64,000 nt of DNA from Formicarius rufipectus (lineage: Eukaryota > Chordata > Aves > Passeriformes > Formicariidae), in NCBI GenBank assembly GCA_013399695.1, contig VXAU01002492.1, positions 879,854 through 943,853 of the forward strand, written 5' to 3'. Below the pieces are notes generated by a model. That model worked only from the letters and a program-made list of their open reading frames with translations. It ran no database searches and had not been told where the DNA came from. How positions within the stretch are numbered: position 1 is the first letter of the stretch; the number at the start of each line of letters is the position of its first letter. A program made the translations under genes and the position numbers. This document shows positions 1 through 14,100 of this stretch, piece by piece.

Positions 1-3000
1 TCCCTTCAACAAAATAAATTTAAATTGCTTTAAAAATTACATTAATCAGATGGTAAAAAATAGGTGAAAACAGTCAAACAGGTGTTGTCAGTCTGAAAGT
101 TTGATTCCTAAGAAATTTGCAACTGGAATTCTGTTAATGGTATTTATCTCCCTAGCTATACCTGAAATCAGTTTCCATCACTGAAGTGGAACAGATAATT
201 TATTATCGTGGGTTTCTCATCATCTTTTCAGTGCTCAAATGATTCTACATGTATTTCCACTTAGCTTCACTGGTTTGGGAATAACATCCCTCTGTGAGTC
301 AAACCCCAGTCTTTTGGATGTGGTGACGAGATCCATTTTTAGAGAAGAAGGATTCTGTTGAGAAACTGCAGCTATTCCTTTGCTCCAGAGATTTAGCCAC
401 ACTGTGCCATAACCTCTGCCAGACACAGTGGGAAACGGTATTTTTGTATTACAACAGGTACAAATACAACAGAGCCAAGATCAGCCTATGAGGGAATCCA
501 CCATCTATGGGATTTCATTGCCCAAACACTTTGGAAGATTTCAGCCTCTGTATCTCGCTGTTTCTGGATTCCTAGTTGTTCTCTATGGTTGCATTAAACT
601 GGCAGGTAAAATAATTATTTACTGGGGGAGTGGCCTGACAATTTTGTTTTCAGGGTTGCAGACTCTCAGCAGATATGTCTGTGCAGCCCTGCTGGGCAGA
701 GGGCTCAGCAGCAAGATAAATTAGCCCACAACAGTGTAATTCTACCTAGACTTTCCAACAACCAAAGCAGCTTTCTGTAAGGTTAACATCCACTGTTATA
801 TAGAACACTCAAAAGAGAAAATTTCAGCCCATTTTTCTTCTTGGGTTGATTATTCCTCAAATATTCCAGGTTTTGCTCTATGGCAATCAAAACACAGCAC
901 CCCATTCCATGCCCAGATCTACCTGTTCTCACCTCCACGAGTTTACTTTAGCATCTATAATGAATGAGAATGAAAAATAGATAATAAATAAAGCTGTGTA
1001 TCTTGGGAATATGCAAGACTGATATTCAAAATAACTGTAATAAGTATTTGTAAAAATGTAATAAGTCAAGTGTATAAATGGAGGGAATTAAATGCCATGG
1101 TAAATTTACATAAAACAATGTTTAAAGCAGAAACTGGAATAAATATAATATAGATAAGTAGTAATCCTCTTCCTGCTTAGCTAGGACATTAATAACAATT
1201 TTCAAGGACAGACTGCAAAATATCTTTAAAAATGGAAGGTCATATTAGAGACTAGAAAGGATTGATCCAGGAAAAACAAAGAGCTGGGCCCAGCTTTGCC
1301 TCCAGTCTGCATCCTACGTGCAATAGCTCCTTCTGGAAACCTACCTTTCCCAGTAGTCACTGTAACCTGAGCCATAATGGTGATTCCCATTTACTCTGGT
1401 CTTTTTTTCATAAAGCATTTTGAATTTTTTTTTAAAACCAAAATTCACTGTGGAACAGCATAAAATATTTGGCCATTGGTTTTTTTACTAGAGTGTAGCA
1501 GAAAAGGCTTTAGAAATAGAAAATAATCTATTCAGTTTGGTCCTTTGAAATTAAGCCACTTGGAATTCATAAAGAAGCTATTGGAGATGACATTCCTGAC
1601 ATTTTTTGCCTTGTACAAAGCTGCAAAGATAGCTGCTTTACAAAGACAATCATTCCTAAGAGTGTGAGCATTATTAGGTTTTCTCTGCTGATCTTCAAGG
1701 TGTAAATGACAGGTAACTTAAATACTCTGCCAAGTGCAGAATTTCTTTGCAAAACATCTCAAAAAATACGATTTCCTGTTTTACATAAGACTTCACAATC
1801 CATATTGTGTCTAATCCTCTAATATGTATTCTTCTGCTTTCTCTATACCTGCAGGATTTCTTGTGAGCACTGCATATGGCTTTAAGTATTAAAAGAGTAA
1901 ATGGTGTCTTGAATAGCAGAATTAAATCCAGAAGCATCCTGCGCTGATAGGAAATCACCTCCAAAATATATTCCTGCAGGCAGTTGTTCTGCTAATTCCC
2001 AGAAACAGGCATATATCGATCTAATCCCAAAAGTAACAGCTGTCAGTGGGGCGGGTTTTCTGCGCCCCATATCGTGTCTCTGTGACTCTGACAAGACAGG
2101 AGAAGAGTTTTCCAGCAGGGAACAGAATTATGCTACTGTTTCCTGACATTCTCTTTGATTTTTTCCTGCCAACCTTGTTGATCAGTAGGTATTAATATAA
2201 GGCACCCAGCAGAAACAGGTTCAGAATCTGAGCACTGTGAAGGCGGATGGGGGAACAGAGAGTGGGGCAGATCGACTTAAATGGGCTTCTGTTTTCTCCT
2301 AGGAAAGCTCTCCAGGCATAAAGGATGACCCCATGTTTTCTTGTTGTATAACACTGGCCTCAGTGACAGATTTCATTTACCAAATAAGCCCTTTGCCAGT
2401 GCACTAATCTGGGGTGGATTAGGGTGGTCAGATAGAGGTAAATCAAACAGCAACAACCACCTGGTACTTCCATCTTGGCTAAGCAGTGTTTGGATCAGCT
2501 TCCCAAAGCAAACAATGCAGTCTGGAGGGTCCTGAGATGCTTTCCCAAGGATATAGTCTGAATATAGGACTTTTATTAGTCAGTTGAAGTATCCCAAATC
2601 TCAAGAATTAGCCTTTCAGAGCTCTGAAAGCATAACTGAATCCATTTGAAGGGGGAAATCTTCCTGAATGAAAACAAGACAAGCAGGAAGGAGATTGCAC
2701 ACCCTCTACCTTCCCTACAGCCAGCAAAGACTCTGGAATAAGCTGTGCTGGATGCTCAGCTGTGATGGTCAAGCGACCTCAGGAGCCACCCTGGCACCTG
2801 CAAGCCCAAACTCAGCTGTGTAAATCTGCCTCTTGTCCCCACTGTGCCCTCAGACCGACAGAGCACAGGCACCTGCTTTGGGATCAAATCTGTGGGAGTT
2901 TTCTGTGCTCTTGGAAGCTCCCCAGCCAGACCTGAGTTCAAACAGAGCCAAGCACCGCATGGGGTCGGCTCATTTTGGGTGTAAGTGTGGGGTTAAATTG

Positions 3001-6000
3001 GGGCTTTCACAAGGCAGCACTTTTAATCAAACCAGGAGCCTTGGGCTGCAGCACTGATGGGACAGCAGCTCAGCAGTGCTGGGTCCTGGAGGGAGGTCGG
3101 GTGTGTTTTCAGAGAAACTGCTACATCCAGAATTTCTTATTATTTTTCCAGTGCTTCACTCGATGAAATGTACTGATTTACAAGGAGGTTTAGGACTTGA
3201 GGGAGAGAGATCAATAGCCTTTTAGTGAATACTAAGTGCTATTTGTGACAATTCGGAATATAAAAGCACCCCATGCTGTCCAGCCCTCACAGCCAGAGCG
3301 AGAGGAGAAAGGCTCAGTGCCTTGAAGGATGAGAAACTCCTGGTAGAATTCCACTGGTATTTACCCAGCCCTTTGGACTGAGTGATTGTGACCCCTGGAC
3401 AAAATGCAGGGCTCAGGGAGACTGGACTTTCAGCTTTATTTAGGCCTGACACGTATATTCTTAGGCTTACCCAGTCCAGGCAGGCTCTGTGAGCATCAGT
3501 AAGTACATTAGGACAGGTACAATCACCCTGAAGCTTCTGGGAAGGAGTTTATTGCCCAGTCAACAACTGGATGCCCCTGTAGAGCACAGCCAGGCTGTGT
3601 GCAAGTGGAACTGTTGAGATGCATCAGATTTAGTGTGCGCACATGAAGAGACTGTTGCAGCCTGGCTGCACAATTGCACAGTTTCTAGGCAAAACTGAGG
3701 GTTTCTGCAGCCATACTGCATATTTCAATCTTGCACTGGGTCGGTCTGACGCTCTTCAGAAGAATATGACCTGCTTCACAAGTGCTTCATGCTATACAGC
3801 AAATTCTTGGTAGCCCAAAACACTTTGGGTTGAGTGAATCAGACTATAGATTAGATTTATGAATGAGTTGCATAAATGCTGTACCAAATGCCTGCTATGA
3901 ATACAGTGCTATGAGCAGATCTGCAGGTTTGTTTGCTTCACAAGGGCTAAATCCTTCTTACATATACAGAATTTATGTTCCCCAAAGGAATAAAGTAAGG
4001 AAACAAACTCAGGTTTTCACTACCGGGGTGCAGAGATATTAATTAAAAGAGATCAATTTAATTAACAAGAGTCACATCTTTCTTAGGAGAATCTGAGCAG
4101 CATTTCCAAGTAGTTTGCAATTCATTGAAAACACGTTCAACAAATAAAACTATTGAATTGCAGTGATAGATATTAAAAAGGGGGAAAATAGCTTGTCATA
4201 AAATAGAGACTTATTTGCACTTAAGCCCATCTGTTTCTTGTGCTCATATATTTTAGATTAAAGTAATTTATTTCTGTCTACTAATTAGGACTATTTATTA
4301 CTGATTTCATACAATTTTGAATTACGATTCTTACAATACTTATTTTAATATGGTATCTGCACAAATAAAGGCTGACTCTTGAGAATCTGTGGGAAATAGT
4401 AAAGTGACATCAAATCCTAATAAAGTAGTGACAGTTATCGTGCTTGGGAGAAACTCTCTGCACGTTGCAAAATCAGACTGTGTCAGCTGAATTCTTGTTT
4501 CTCAGAAAATTGCTAAACCCAGTGCACTGGGGAAAGCTAATCCAGCAATCACAACTGGGAGATCAGCTGAAGAGGAAATCTGGAAAGTCTTGGAAGGTTT
4601 CTTCCTATGGTAATATCAGTGAGTGTAGAAGTATTTATCCCTGAAATTAGCACTTCAGCTAAAGACTGTGGAGGTGAAAAAGATGCTCAAATATTCACCA
4701 CATTTTGGGACAGAGCAATAATAGACAATTGTTTCCTTATGGTTGCTTTCAAAACCACATCTTATGTGTGCAAAGCAGAGAAGAAGACAAAGACTTACCT
4801 GGCATAAATATTTCAGCAGCATTGGAGGTGTTCCAGCTCTGTCTGTGTGGTGCTGCTTCCCAAAGTTGTGGCATGACAATTGATGGATAAGGGTAATAAT
4901 CTCAAGAGTTACACTTCTGTGAGGAGTCGATATCGTGAAGGAGGTGCAAGTGACATCACCATATGGACTTGCACAAACACAAAAGGTGTAATGTAATCTT
5001 GGGCCTTTGAAGTAATTTTTCCCAACTCCTTCTGAGTCCTGGTGCCCAACAAAAAGGTGTCTAAGCTAACTGAGGGAGGCAGCCCAAGGGAAGCCAAGAG
5101 GTAAGACACAGTTTTCAAAGTTGAGCATGAACCCTGATCTGAGAAAAATAGAGGTGCAGTTAAAAAATCCCAACATCACATGAGCTGAGATACAGAAAGA
5201 TATTCACACAAAAAAATACATTAGAACTTGTGAACTTAATTTTTACTTATATTAGTATGTTTCACATCCTGTGACTAATACTAGCACTCCAGTCTTTAAA
5301 TGAGGATCAAATTTCCTAATATCTGTTAGACTTTAGATGAAGAAAAATCTTTAAGCTTCTAAAAAAATAAGTAAAGGAGCAGTAAATAGTGCAGATTAGA
5401 ATATTTTATTTTTGGTCAATACTTGTGTTTGGTAAAAATTCTAGTTCTGTTAATTGGGCCTGTTTCCATATGGGACTTAAATGAGCCATTTACTATTGGC
5501 AATATGTCATTAACATCATCCTAATCATTCTCATCTAATTCTCTAAGGACTTTTTCCTCCAGAGTAATTGCAAGTCTCATTCCACCAAGTGGAAATACTG
5601 AATCAGGATAGACTGTTACCCTACAGCCCTTCAATAACTCCTGCATCATTTCTTTTTTAATTAGGTTTAACTTGAACAAATACCCCTGCTTATAGAAATG
5701 CATGTACACAACCTCTGCAAATTACTAAACAAGATGCTTATTAGAGGCACAATTGCCATTATTAAAACAAACAGCTATTTTCTGTGGTGCCCTTTAAAAA
5801 GAGAGCTAGGGGCATTTGCCACCAACTCTATTATATCCTCAAGAGTATTTTTAACCTGATTTTTATCTCAAATATAACTGGTAGTCTTCATCTATTAATC
5901 CCAATGTTGAAGAACATCACTCCGCAATTTAAGCAATGAACAGACCGGCAAAAAATGTATTTTGCTTGGATGGCAAGTGTATGTGAAAGCTCTGAGGTGG

Positions 6001-7654
6001 CTCTTACCCAGTGTTCTTTCTCACTTGGAGAGTAAAGATCCAGAAGTGGACATGCAGAGTGGACATCAGCATTTGCTAGTGCACCATAACACCACAGGAA
6101 TTCGGGGAGTAAGGAGCAGATGGTGTTAGAGTAGAACCTGGAGGAAATCTCAGAGCAGCTCCAAGGAAAATTCAGAGCTGAAAGCTGCCTTGGTGAGGGA
6201 CCCTCACAAAGTGCAACATCAGCCTGGGGACCAGAGCAGATTATGCACTCAGATTTCACACATAAGCACTACATACACAAATTATTTATCTTATGCTGAG
6301 TGTGGTTTCAGGATCCCTGAAGAAACTCAGGCATTTCAGATTTGTGGCTGTAGCAATTCCCAGAGCAGGTGTCATGAAACACTTATGGAAAATGATCTTT
6401 CTAATACAAAACATGTACTGTATTAGGAATAATGCGTGTATTGTTTCACACAGTAACTCCAATGTGCCCTCACTGAGCAGTGCAGGCGAGGTGGGGACTG
6501 GCAGTGCAGGGCTTCAGACAGAACCTTCTGGTGCAAACCTTGAGCCAGGTGCTCCCTGTTAGCAAAGTTGGAGGGAAAAGTGTGAGATTTTACAGTCAAA
6601 AGCTCATTCTTCACCATATGTAAGGACACACCAATGTGAAAAGCACTCTTGTGCTGCTCCCACGTGGTGCTGTCAAGGTTAACTGAGAACCGTGTTAGAA
6701 TGATTTCAGTGTCACTTAAGTCAACCACAACTAACAGTATGAGCTCCCAAGCACTCACCCCAGCCCAATCCCAACCAGTCTGCACACAGCAGTGGGTTTC
6801 TGAGCCAAGGAGTGACCACATTAATTTGTGCATGAGGTACCATAACAAAACCCAATTGATCAGCTTCACTAAGAGTCCCACATGCCTTGAAAGAGCTTGT
6901 CAGTGACTGGTTTCCCCCTGTAAAGGTTGTTGGAGATCTGACTACAAGACAACCTTTCCCCATAGTGAACCAGAAAGTTGGCTTGAACTTTGTGTCTGTA
7001 AATCATGGCAATGAGTGTGTGAACTTTCTGACTGTGGGTTGGCCTGGGTTCCATTCTGAATTTCTCCAAAACACTTCCTAGCTATAAAATTAGCAATCTC
7101 TTTTCTCCTGACATCCTGTTCAACATCTGTTCTCAAGTTTGGACAGAGGCTGCCAAATCCCAGTCCATTTGCTTTGGGGCTGTTTTTGTCTAGTCTCTCC
7201 ACATAGAATGAATAACCTTCACTCAACTACTTCAGCAGTGAAACATGTGCCAGAGCCCCCTTTGATTTCACAGTATACCTGAAAACTTCCACTTTATGGA
7301 TAAGAGTCCTTGAATTTATAACATAATCTTCTTGCCTTAGGAAGATCTCCTTCTGCCATGGTTTTAACTGTGAGAAAACTCCTGTTACCAGAGAAGATGG
7401 ATTTTCCAGGCAGTTGCCTCATGAGGGGCAGAGACAGCACCCTGGTGGCTAACATGAGCTATTTGGTACTTGTTCCATAACAAGAATGCAAGGAAGGGTC
7501 AGTGGGCACCATTCTTGGCAGCACTCGGCACCTGACAGCACTTTTAGTCAAAGCTTCTGATATTGCTGTGCACATGAGCTGATGTGGAAAACTGCAGAAG
7601 TGTTGAAATCCAACCAGGGATTTAAATGCCTCTCCCATTCAGGAACAGAACTTC
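1..7654. other. Gene-less unique sequence
   Basis: I see no gene, exon or recognisable repeat family here. The stretch is AT-rich with modestly GC-richer patches near 2,740-3,450 and 6,440-6,900. The longest open frame is on the minus strand at 6,423-6,881 (152 codons); its translation matches no family I recognise and shows no domain-like pattern. AATAAA-type hexamers and TATA-like strings occur at the rate expected for AT-rich DNA and are not called as sites. Confidence 0.6.
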
Positions 7655-7750
7655 CAGCTGACTCATGACATAACTTGCCAAAGGCCATACAATGATTCAG
7701 CTGCAGAACCTGCCAGTCCAACAGCAAAGCCAGTCTTTATACTCTGCTTC
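7655..7750 (-). repeat. MIR SINE remnant (antisense)
   Basis: On the plus strand the segment resembles the antisense core of the ancient tRNA-derived SINE MIR. AACTTGCCAAAGGCCATACA at 7,672-7,691 corresponds to the MIR stretch that reads AACTTGCCCAAGGTCACACA, followed by a diverged CAGCTGCAGAACC match to the 'gtggcagagcc' part. The promoter boxes are not recognisable. Such fragments are dead fossils of an element active in early amniotes. The match rests on about 40 bases at roughly 70-80 percent similarity judged by eye. Confidence 0.45.
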
Positions 7751-7979
7751 AAACTGTAAGGGCTGCATGTTAACTGCAAATGCTGATATGCCCAGAGGAG
7801 ACATCCAGAGAGCCTTCTTATAATTAAAATCCAAGATACATATGAGCCACTCATTAGTCTTTAAAGCTATTGCCATTTACTTATTCAACAATTTTACCTT
7901 TTTTTTTTTTTCCCTAGAATATAATATTCGAGGAAAGCTGTATAAAAATATTGGCAGTAATCAGCATAAATACACAAGA

Positions 7980-8175
7980 CATAGAATGGTTTGGGTTGGA
8001 AGCTGCTTAAAGTTCATCTCTTTCCAACCTCCTTCCCCAGAGAGGGACACCTTCCACCAGCCCAGGTTGCTCCAAGCCCCGTCCAACCTGCCCTTGGACA
8101 CTTCCAGGGACGGGGCAGCCACAGCTTCTCTGCCCAACCTGTGCCAGGGCCTGCCCACCCTCCCAGGAAGGAATA
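7980..8175 (-). mobile_element. CR1 LINE 3'-end fragment
   Basis: This is a 5'-truncated copy of the chicken-repeat-1 non-LTR retrotransposon inserted antisense. It opens with CATAGAATGGTTTGGGTTGG, the reverse complement of the CR1 3' terminus. It continues through the diagnostic GACACCTTCCACCAGCCCAG, ACTTCCAGGGACGGGGCAGC and CCCAACCTGTGCCAGGGC blocks, and ends near CACCCTCCCAGGAAGGAAT. Only the terminal part of the ORF2 C-terminus and the 3' UTR remain. No target-site duplication is evident, as is usual for CR1. Small open frames on both strands here (60-112 codons) are by-products of the repeat. Confidence 0.93.
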
Positions 8176-8409
8176 TGTAAATCATTCACACGTGAATGAA
8201 ATCACTTCTGTAAATGCTATAATAGGAAGGATGAAAACACATAAAAATCTGATGGCAAAACAGTGACACATTTCTGCATGTGGAGGTAGGAGTGCTGATG
8301 TTCCCATCTTTTAGTGGCTATCAGAGGTTTTAGCATGATCCTGGTCTCTGCTCCTTTTAGTAAAGTCATATCAGATGGGCTGCAAGCAACACTTCTTGTT
8401 TACTTACTT

Positions 8410-8960
8410 TTTAAGAACATAACAGTGGCTGTACTGGGTGAAAAGCACATCTGACCCAGGATTCCAGCATACACTGATATTCCTCCAATACACTCTTCCA
8501 GCTGCAGGAAATTAGAACTTGTAGTAATAGTCCTAACAGATCTTCCCTCAAGAAGTTTGTCAAGATACTCTTTTAACCATCTTACAGTTCTGATCTCTTC
8601 ACTGTCTTGCAGCAAGGAGTTCCAGAGTTTAATTAATCTGCTTTTGTGACAAAAGGGGTCTCTGTTGTTGTTCAGTATTTTTCTTAAATTCCTACCATTG
8701 GATAATTCCATTTGATACTGACTTCTTCTTTTATCATGATAAAGTGAATACCAATTTCCTGTTCCCTCCAGATAAACACTCAGACTTTTATCCTGGACTT
8801 TATTGTGTTCTTGTATCTGTGTGTTTTTCCTGTGCTGAAATTATGAATCTCTTTCATCCCTCCTAGGACCCAAGGCATTCAGGGCTTTGCCACCCATCTC
8901 TGTACCTGCAGTCCTCTTTTAGCCTTCCTGAGATGGGCAAACAAAGAATGCTGAAGATGG
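8410..8960 (-). mobile_element. Ancient diverged CR1 LINE (3' portion)
   Basis: The plus strand reads as an old antisense CR1 of the type shared with turtles and crocodilians. It begins TTAAGAACATAACAGTGGC followed by a diverged 'tactgggt...' segment. The clearest anchor is GCAAGGAGTTCCAGAGTTTA at 8,612-8,631, running into ATTAA. A partial match to the 'catgattttatagac' region follows, then TTTTAGCCTTCCTGAGATGG near the right edge. Divergence is far higher than in the neighbouring CR1 at 7,980, so this is a separate and much older insertion. The minus-strand open frame at 8,400-8,711 lies inside it; part of its frame may descend from the ORF2 C-terminus, but I could not align it confidently. 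Confidence 0.7.
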
Positions 8961-11116
8961 AAACAGACCTTTCCTCTTAATCAACCAGAGGGGGCTTTTT
9001 TCTTAACTGAACACTTGTAAAGGTAGAATAGAAGTCAATCTGGTCATTTCATTTCAATACCTTCAAAGGGAGGGATTTGATCAACATTTTGAAAATGTGT
9101 TTCCTAAGCTTTGAGAAATCAACTAAGAACCCTTGAACTGCATTACCTCGAGAAAAGCCAGCATCTCACAGGATCAGGCTGCAAAACGTTATCTACATCC
9201 AGTTCCAGTGACCCTTTTATTATACTGCCTTTAGATGTAGAGGAAAACAAAATAGAACCCTGGAGAGTTAATATTTTCAAAACCATCCCTAGTTGAAGAC
9301 AATCAGTGCAGCTTTTGATAAAAGTGATCAAAGGAATGTTCTTGACAGCTTGGAAACACGAAATGCTATTGCTTGCCCTCTTTTAGTTTTGCTCTTTCTT
9401 CTCAGAAGACCAGTGTTTGTTTTGCACAGTACCAAGCATTACCCCTGTGGTGTTTAACTTTTGCACATGAGCCCTCCTTTCATTACACCAGAGTAAAAGC
9501 AGTGTGAGATTAGTGAGAGGTTCTTTGTCTTCTGCTATAGCAAAACTCTTGTTTTGTAATTTATCTTTCTTTTCTTTCACTTTCTTCTACCTCTTGGCCA
9601 CAATTTACACATCAGCGTCTTCTGCTATTGTCTTTATATTGGACTGGAATCCCTTTAAAATATTCCCACAGAGCTGTTATTTCTCCTCTTCTAATTGCTT
9701 AAAATTGAAAGTGTTTAAGATAATGCATTTGGCACCTGATTTACAAAGAAAAGGATAAAAAAAGGAATTAAAAAAAAAAGACACAGGGTGAATTGCTGCA
9801 ATCAGTTCAAGGACAGTTTGTGTTGGGGCACCAGGGCCAGGGGAAGAGGGCAAATTCATGATCCCTTTTAAATCATGGTGTTAATCAAGGGATATATAAG
9901 TCTCCACAGACAAGTAACTAGGAGCTACTTAACACTGCTTTCCTTTAGACTTAGTACAAAAGCTGCAGGACATGTGTCTCAACTCCCTGCCCTCTCACAG
10001 GAGAGGATATGTCATTTGGCTATTTAACCCTGTAGAAAGGCCCACAGGATTTTAATCTCTCTTTCATAATCTCTAATTAGTCCACACTCTCAGCACCTCC
10101 GCAGTTCTCTCTCATGCCATTTGAAATGAGGACTCTGCAGATACTGGCATAGAGATTAAACCAAGCATTTAGCTGGCAGCAGTCCACAGACAGTGTAAAA
10201 AGCTTCTGGGACACAGTTTCTGCTCTCTTACACCAGTGAAAAAAACTGTAGGAAGTCTGAAGATCTCAGTGTCAAACCTTCCTCCATTTTCAGGGATGCT
10301 GAGACTGTAAAGCACAATGCAGCTCTTGTAATTCCTGTAAACCAAAAATTGACTGAACTAATACAGATATGCTTAACTGAGAGACCAGCTAACAGAGATA
10401 ATTTCTAGTCTATCAGATCCTTATATTAGTTATTGCCCTCAGTTTAGTTTAGAATTGCTTTTTAAGCTTTTCTGTTTAAGCTAGTAGCTTTAAAATGCAA
10501 GTCTCTGCCTTCTCAATTCCCTGCTCCTTATTGAGCATTTGAGGCATAAAGAAGCAGCATTATCTCTTCATTTTACTTTAGAATAAAGGAGCAAAAATAC
10601 CTTACAGATTCCCCATAGATTTTCACAGTGAGGACCTGAAAAAGCCACAAAGATCTTCCTGCTCCCCAGTTTCCCAATTCCTGCAAGGGAGTTGAAAGTC
10701 TTACCTTTCCCACCTGGGTTACTGTGCATAAACCAGCTGGTGTTTGGTGTTTGGTTTCAGGAGGAAAAATATTTTCCAAATGCCAAACAAAATCATTCAT
10801 GAACATCAATTCCCCAGGCAACACATCTGTGAGAGCTCTTCAGGTAACCCCCTGCCTTCTGAACACATTTACAGAGGACCAGACTGGGCACATTTCCTAT
10901 CCAAATGCTGTTTATTTGTTTGGTTTTGGCAAGTAGCTCTTTCTGCTCACACCCCAAAGGGATGCAGGTTACAGTTCTGACTGGCTGAGGGAAAACCATC
11001 AGTGTCAGTGGCATTCCTGAAAAAAAAAAGTCTTCCCTTTGACAGGAAAAGGGTAAGCCTACCTAGGAGGCAGTGTGTTCTCCCCAGAGCCAAGGACATG
11101 GATAACTGTGCAAGAC
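8961..11116. other. Gene-less unique sequence
   Basis: No gene or repeat family recognised. The stretch contains short homopolymer runs (T-run at 7,900-7,911 just before the repeat cluster; A-run near 9,770) and nothing with exon structure that I can support. Confidence 0.55.
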
Positions 11117-11194
11117 TTCATTTTCATTTTTCATTTTCATTTTTCTTAAAAACTGAACAAAAAGGAAAAGAAAAAAAAAAAAGAGAGAGAGAAA
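11117..11194. repeat. Low-complexity TTTTC tract followed by A/GA-rich tract
   Basis: Four to five degenerate copies of TTTTCAT/TTTTTC at 11,117-11,145 are followed 10-15 bases later by an A-rich then GAGAGA run (about 11,158-11,194). The pyrimidine and purine halves are partly complementary and could fold back on each other. This is simple-sequence DNA with no gene. Confidence 0.8.
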
Positions 11195-14100
11195 ATCTTT
11201 CAATGTTTTTAAATGATTGATTTTTTTTCTATTGGAGCTGGCATTTTTCATTAAAAATGCTTTTTGGCAGCACTGTCTCTTTCAATTGGAGAGCTTTCCA
11301 CATGAAAAATCTCAGACAACTAAAAGGTAACAAATGCTGCACCGGTGCCTTCCCTGTGAGATGCAGGATGATTTCATGACTAGCAATACAAGGAGCTTGC
11401 TTTCCTAACAGGATATTCAGTTATGTATAATGGTCATGACTAAGCTGTGTGCTTGAGCACATCCCTCTTTTAGCATATAAGGATGTGTGGATTCACTCCC
11501 TGCTCATAAAGCCCAAAGAAACAACGTGCTTAGGGGGAAACAAGGAATGAGCTCTTTTGGTCACCAGTCAGGAAAAGCCAAAAAGGGCCTTTACTAATTA
11601 GGATTAAGCTTCTAGTTGGGTTTGTCCTACTGAGATATCTTTGGTACATTTGTGACATCTGAAAAATATGTTTCAAAGAAGCGGCTCCAGACCCAAAATG
11701 GGTTCGAATTCATACAAATGACAGTAGGTCCACACTCTGTGCCCATATGCTGGAATGCCGTGCACATAGCAGGGCATTTAGGAACTTCTCTGATTTCAAG
11801 TTTAAAGAACAAAATAAAAGGATCTTTTGATCCTTTAGGCCATTTCTACAACTTCCTTGCCACCAAGTCTGTGGAGTCACTGAAGACCTTCCCACTGACA
11901 TTCACAGGACCTGGACCAGACTCTGTAGGTTATTCCTTCTCAAGAAGGTTGTCATTTTAAGGCAACTAATTTCCAAAATGAATGGATTTAGATGTAATTC
12001 CCTCCCTCTTAAAACAGAGGAATCCTATGAACCTATGTGTTTTTATTTCCTACCAGAATCACCAAAATGGATCAGAATCTATTTTCCTTCTACTGTAAAT
12101 GGCATTTGAACAAATCCCATCTAAATTCTTTGCTTACTTTAATAGTGGCTTTTGCAATTAGATTTATAGGCTACCTCCACTCAGGCATTTAAAGTCTCTT
12201 AGTATGAAAAAAAAAATAAAATAATACTCCTTAGGAACAAATCTTTCATTCTTCCTTCCTTCTTTCCTGCTTTCTCCTTTACCATTCAATAAACTTATTG
12301 ACATAATGCAGCAATGTATACCCAAAAATCAGCATTTCATTCTGCAGAAACTAAATGAAACATGGGGAGTGAGAGAGCGATTTCATTACATGGAAGCCAA
12401 CATGCTTCTAATGTTGTGCTTTAAAACTACTGGTGTCTTCATTTTTCATGTACATATTTATCCATACCGTAGGTTATACATTGCTGTAATTATTCTGTTT
12501 ACTACAAACTCTACCTATACATCACGTTGTGTTCTCTGATGACGAAGCTGAAGAAGCAAGGGCTTGAATTTACCTACTACAATTTTCAAGGAGGCACAAG
12601 ACACTTTCAATTTATCTTTATGACCAAGGAACAAATAGTTCTCCCATTTTTCAACTCCTTCCACCAGCATCCTTCCAGCATTATCTCTGTCTTGCCAGCT
12701 GTCAGCCTCATTCCCAACTCTTCTTGTATAGCAGCTTCTCTTGCTGGTGTACAGACCCCAATCTCCCCCCAGAGCTTCCCAGGTGTTGCTGCCCTTTAGC
12801 ATGAGCTGCTCCTCTTGCCCTTCTTTCAACCTCCATGATTTAGAAGTCTGTTTCTCAGTGGAAGTGCCATTTTCATGTAATCATTGGTTTAATCCCTTTA
12901 AGAGCCTGCAATCTCTTCCCTGGATAGGTATTGAACATCTCTGTGAAAAAGTCAGATTTTTAGATCCACTTTCCCTCTCTAATCTATAGCTGTTAAAGAC
13001 ATTCACTGCTTTGCTTTTCAGCCTCCTGCTTTTCTCAGACCACAAATTGATGGAGGTGGACTCTTCTATTTTTTCCTTCTCCTGAGCATTGACTTTTTCT
13101 GATAAGGCCAGCTCTTGTCACTAAATCAGGAGGCTGCATAGTCCTGTCACCCAGTAGAGCCTAATCCTCCCCCTTTTGTGCAGCCCAGACTATTGGATTC
13201 TTAGCTGATTTAAACCTGCACTGTCCATGTGCATTCCATGCACTGGAGAGGTGTTTGCTCCACTGCTGTCAAGAGCAGTTTGGGTGGACAAGGCTTGAGG
13301 GGGAAAAGTATACAGACCATCTTTTAGGCATTTTAGTAAACAGGCAGAGAATTCACTTGCTGAAATACTTGTTATAGCAAAAGGTGTGTTGGGACTGACT
13401 TTCAGAGGTTATTTTTATTTTAAAGGTTAATTTTTTTTTTGACTCACTTTCAATGAACACCCTAAATGCATGAGCTTTATGCAATACTGGCACTAAAATG
13501 ATGTGATATTAAGTTACAATATCCACATTCTCCCAAAGCCAAACCTAGGCTGCACATCTGATCACGGTCTATACAATACCAAATGATTTGTTAAATGACT
13601 GGTCTAGCAGCAGAACCTGAACCCTGTGCTTAGTGTAATCAGACCCACATTGTCCAATTCTACAGGCATTTAATTCTGTCCTAAAATACCAGACTATGTA
13701 TTTAATTTGTATTTATGTGGAACAGTTGCACAATATGATATCATACAGTAAATAGAAGCAGAACTTCATAAGGCAACACTGTTTGAATTTGCCAGAAAAA
13801 TGTCTTTGTTGAGAGTGGCTGGTGCAGTTTTCTGCCAGGAGGCTGCAATGGCTCTTTGAAGTATTAGAATTATACCAAAGTGAGACCAAGACTAATCTGT
13901 CCAGTAAGAGCCACCTGATATATTGGGTCAGTCCTCTTATAAAAGGTCTTCAAGTCTAGGAAAGTTTAGAGTTTTTTTCCCTGCAATTCACCCATTTTTA
14001 AATTACTTTGATCAAGTTGCTTTAGTTCCAATAACCCTCCAGTTCCTCCTCTGTTTAGTGTTAGTGAGAATCCAGTGAATCTAATGAGCCACCTAAAGCC

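Noticed and set aside
5038..5060. TGGTGCCCAAC, resembling a retroviral primer-binding site
   Set aside because: No LTR end, inverted TG/CA termini or gag/pol remnants flank it.
6423..6881. 152-codon minus-strand open frame
   Set aside because: Other frames overlap it on both strands and nothing in the translation is recognisable.
13585..13665. Possible antisense MIR (CAGCAGAACCTGAACCCTG)
   Set aside because: Matching requires an internal deletion and covers under 30 bases.
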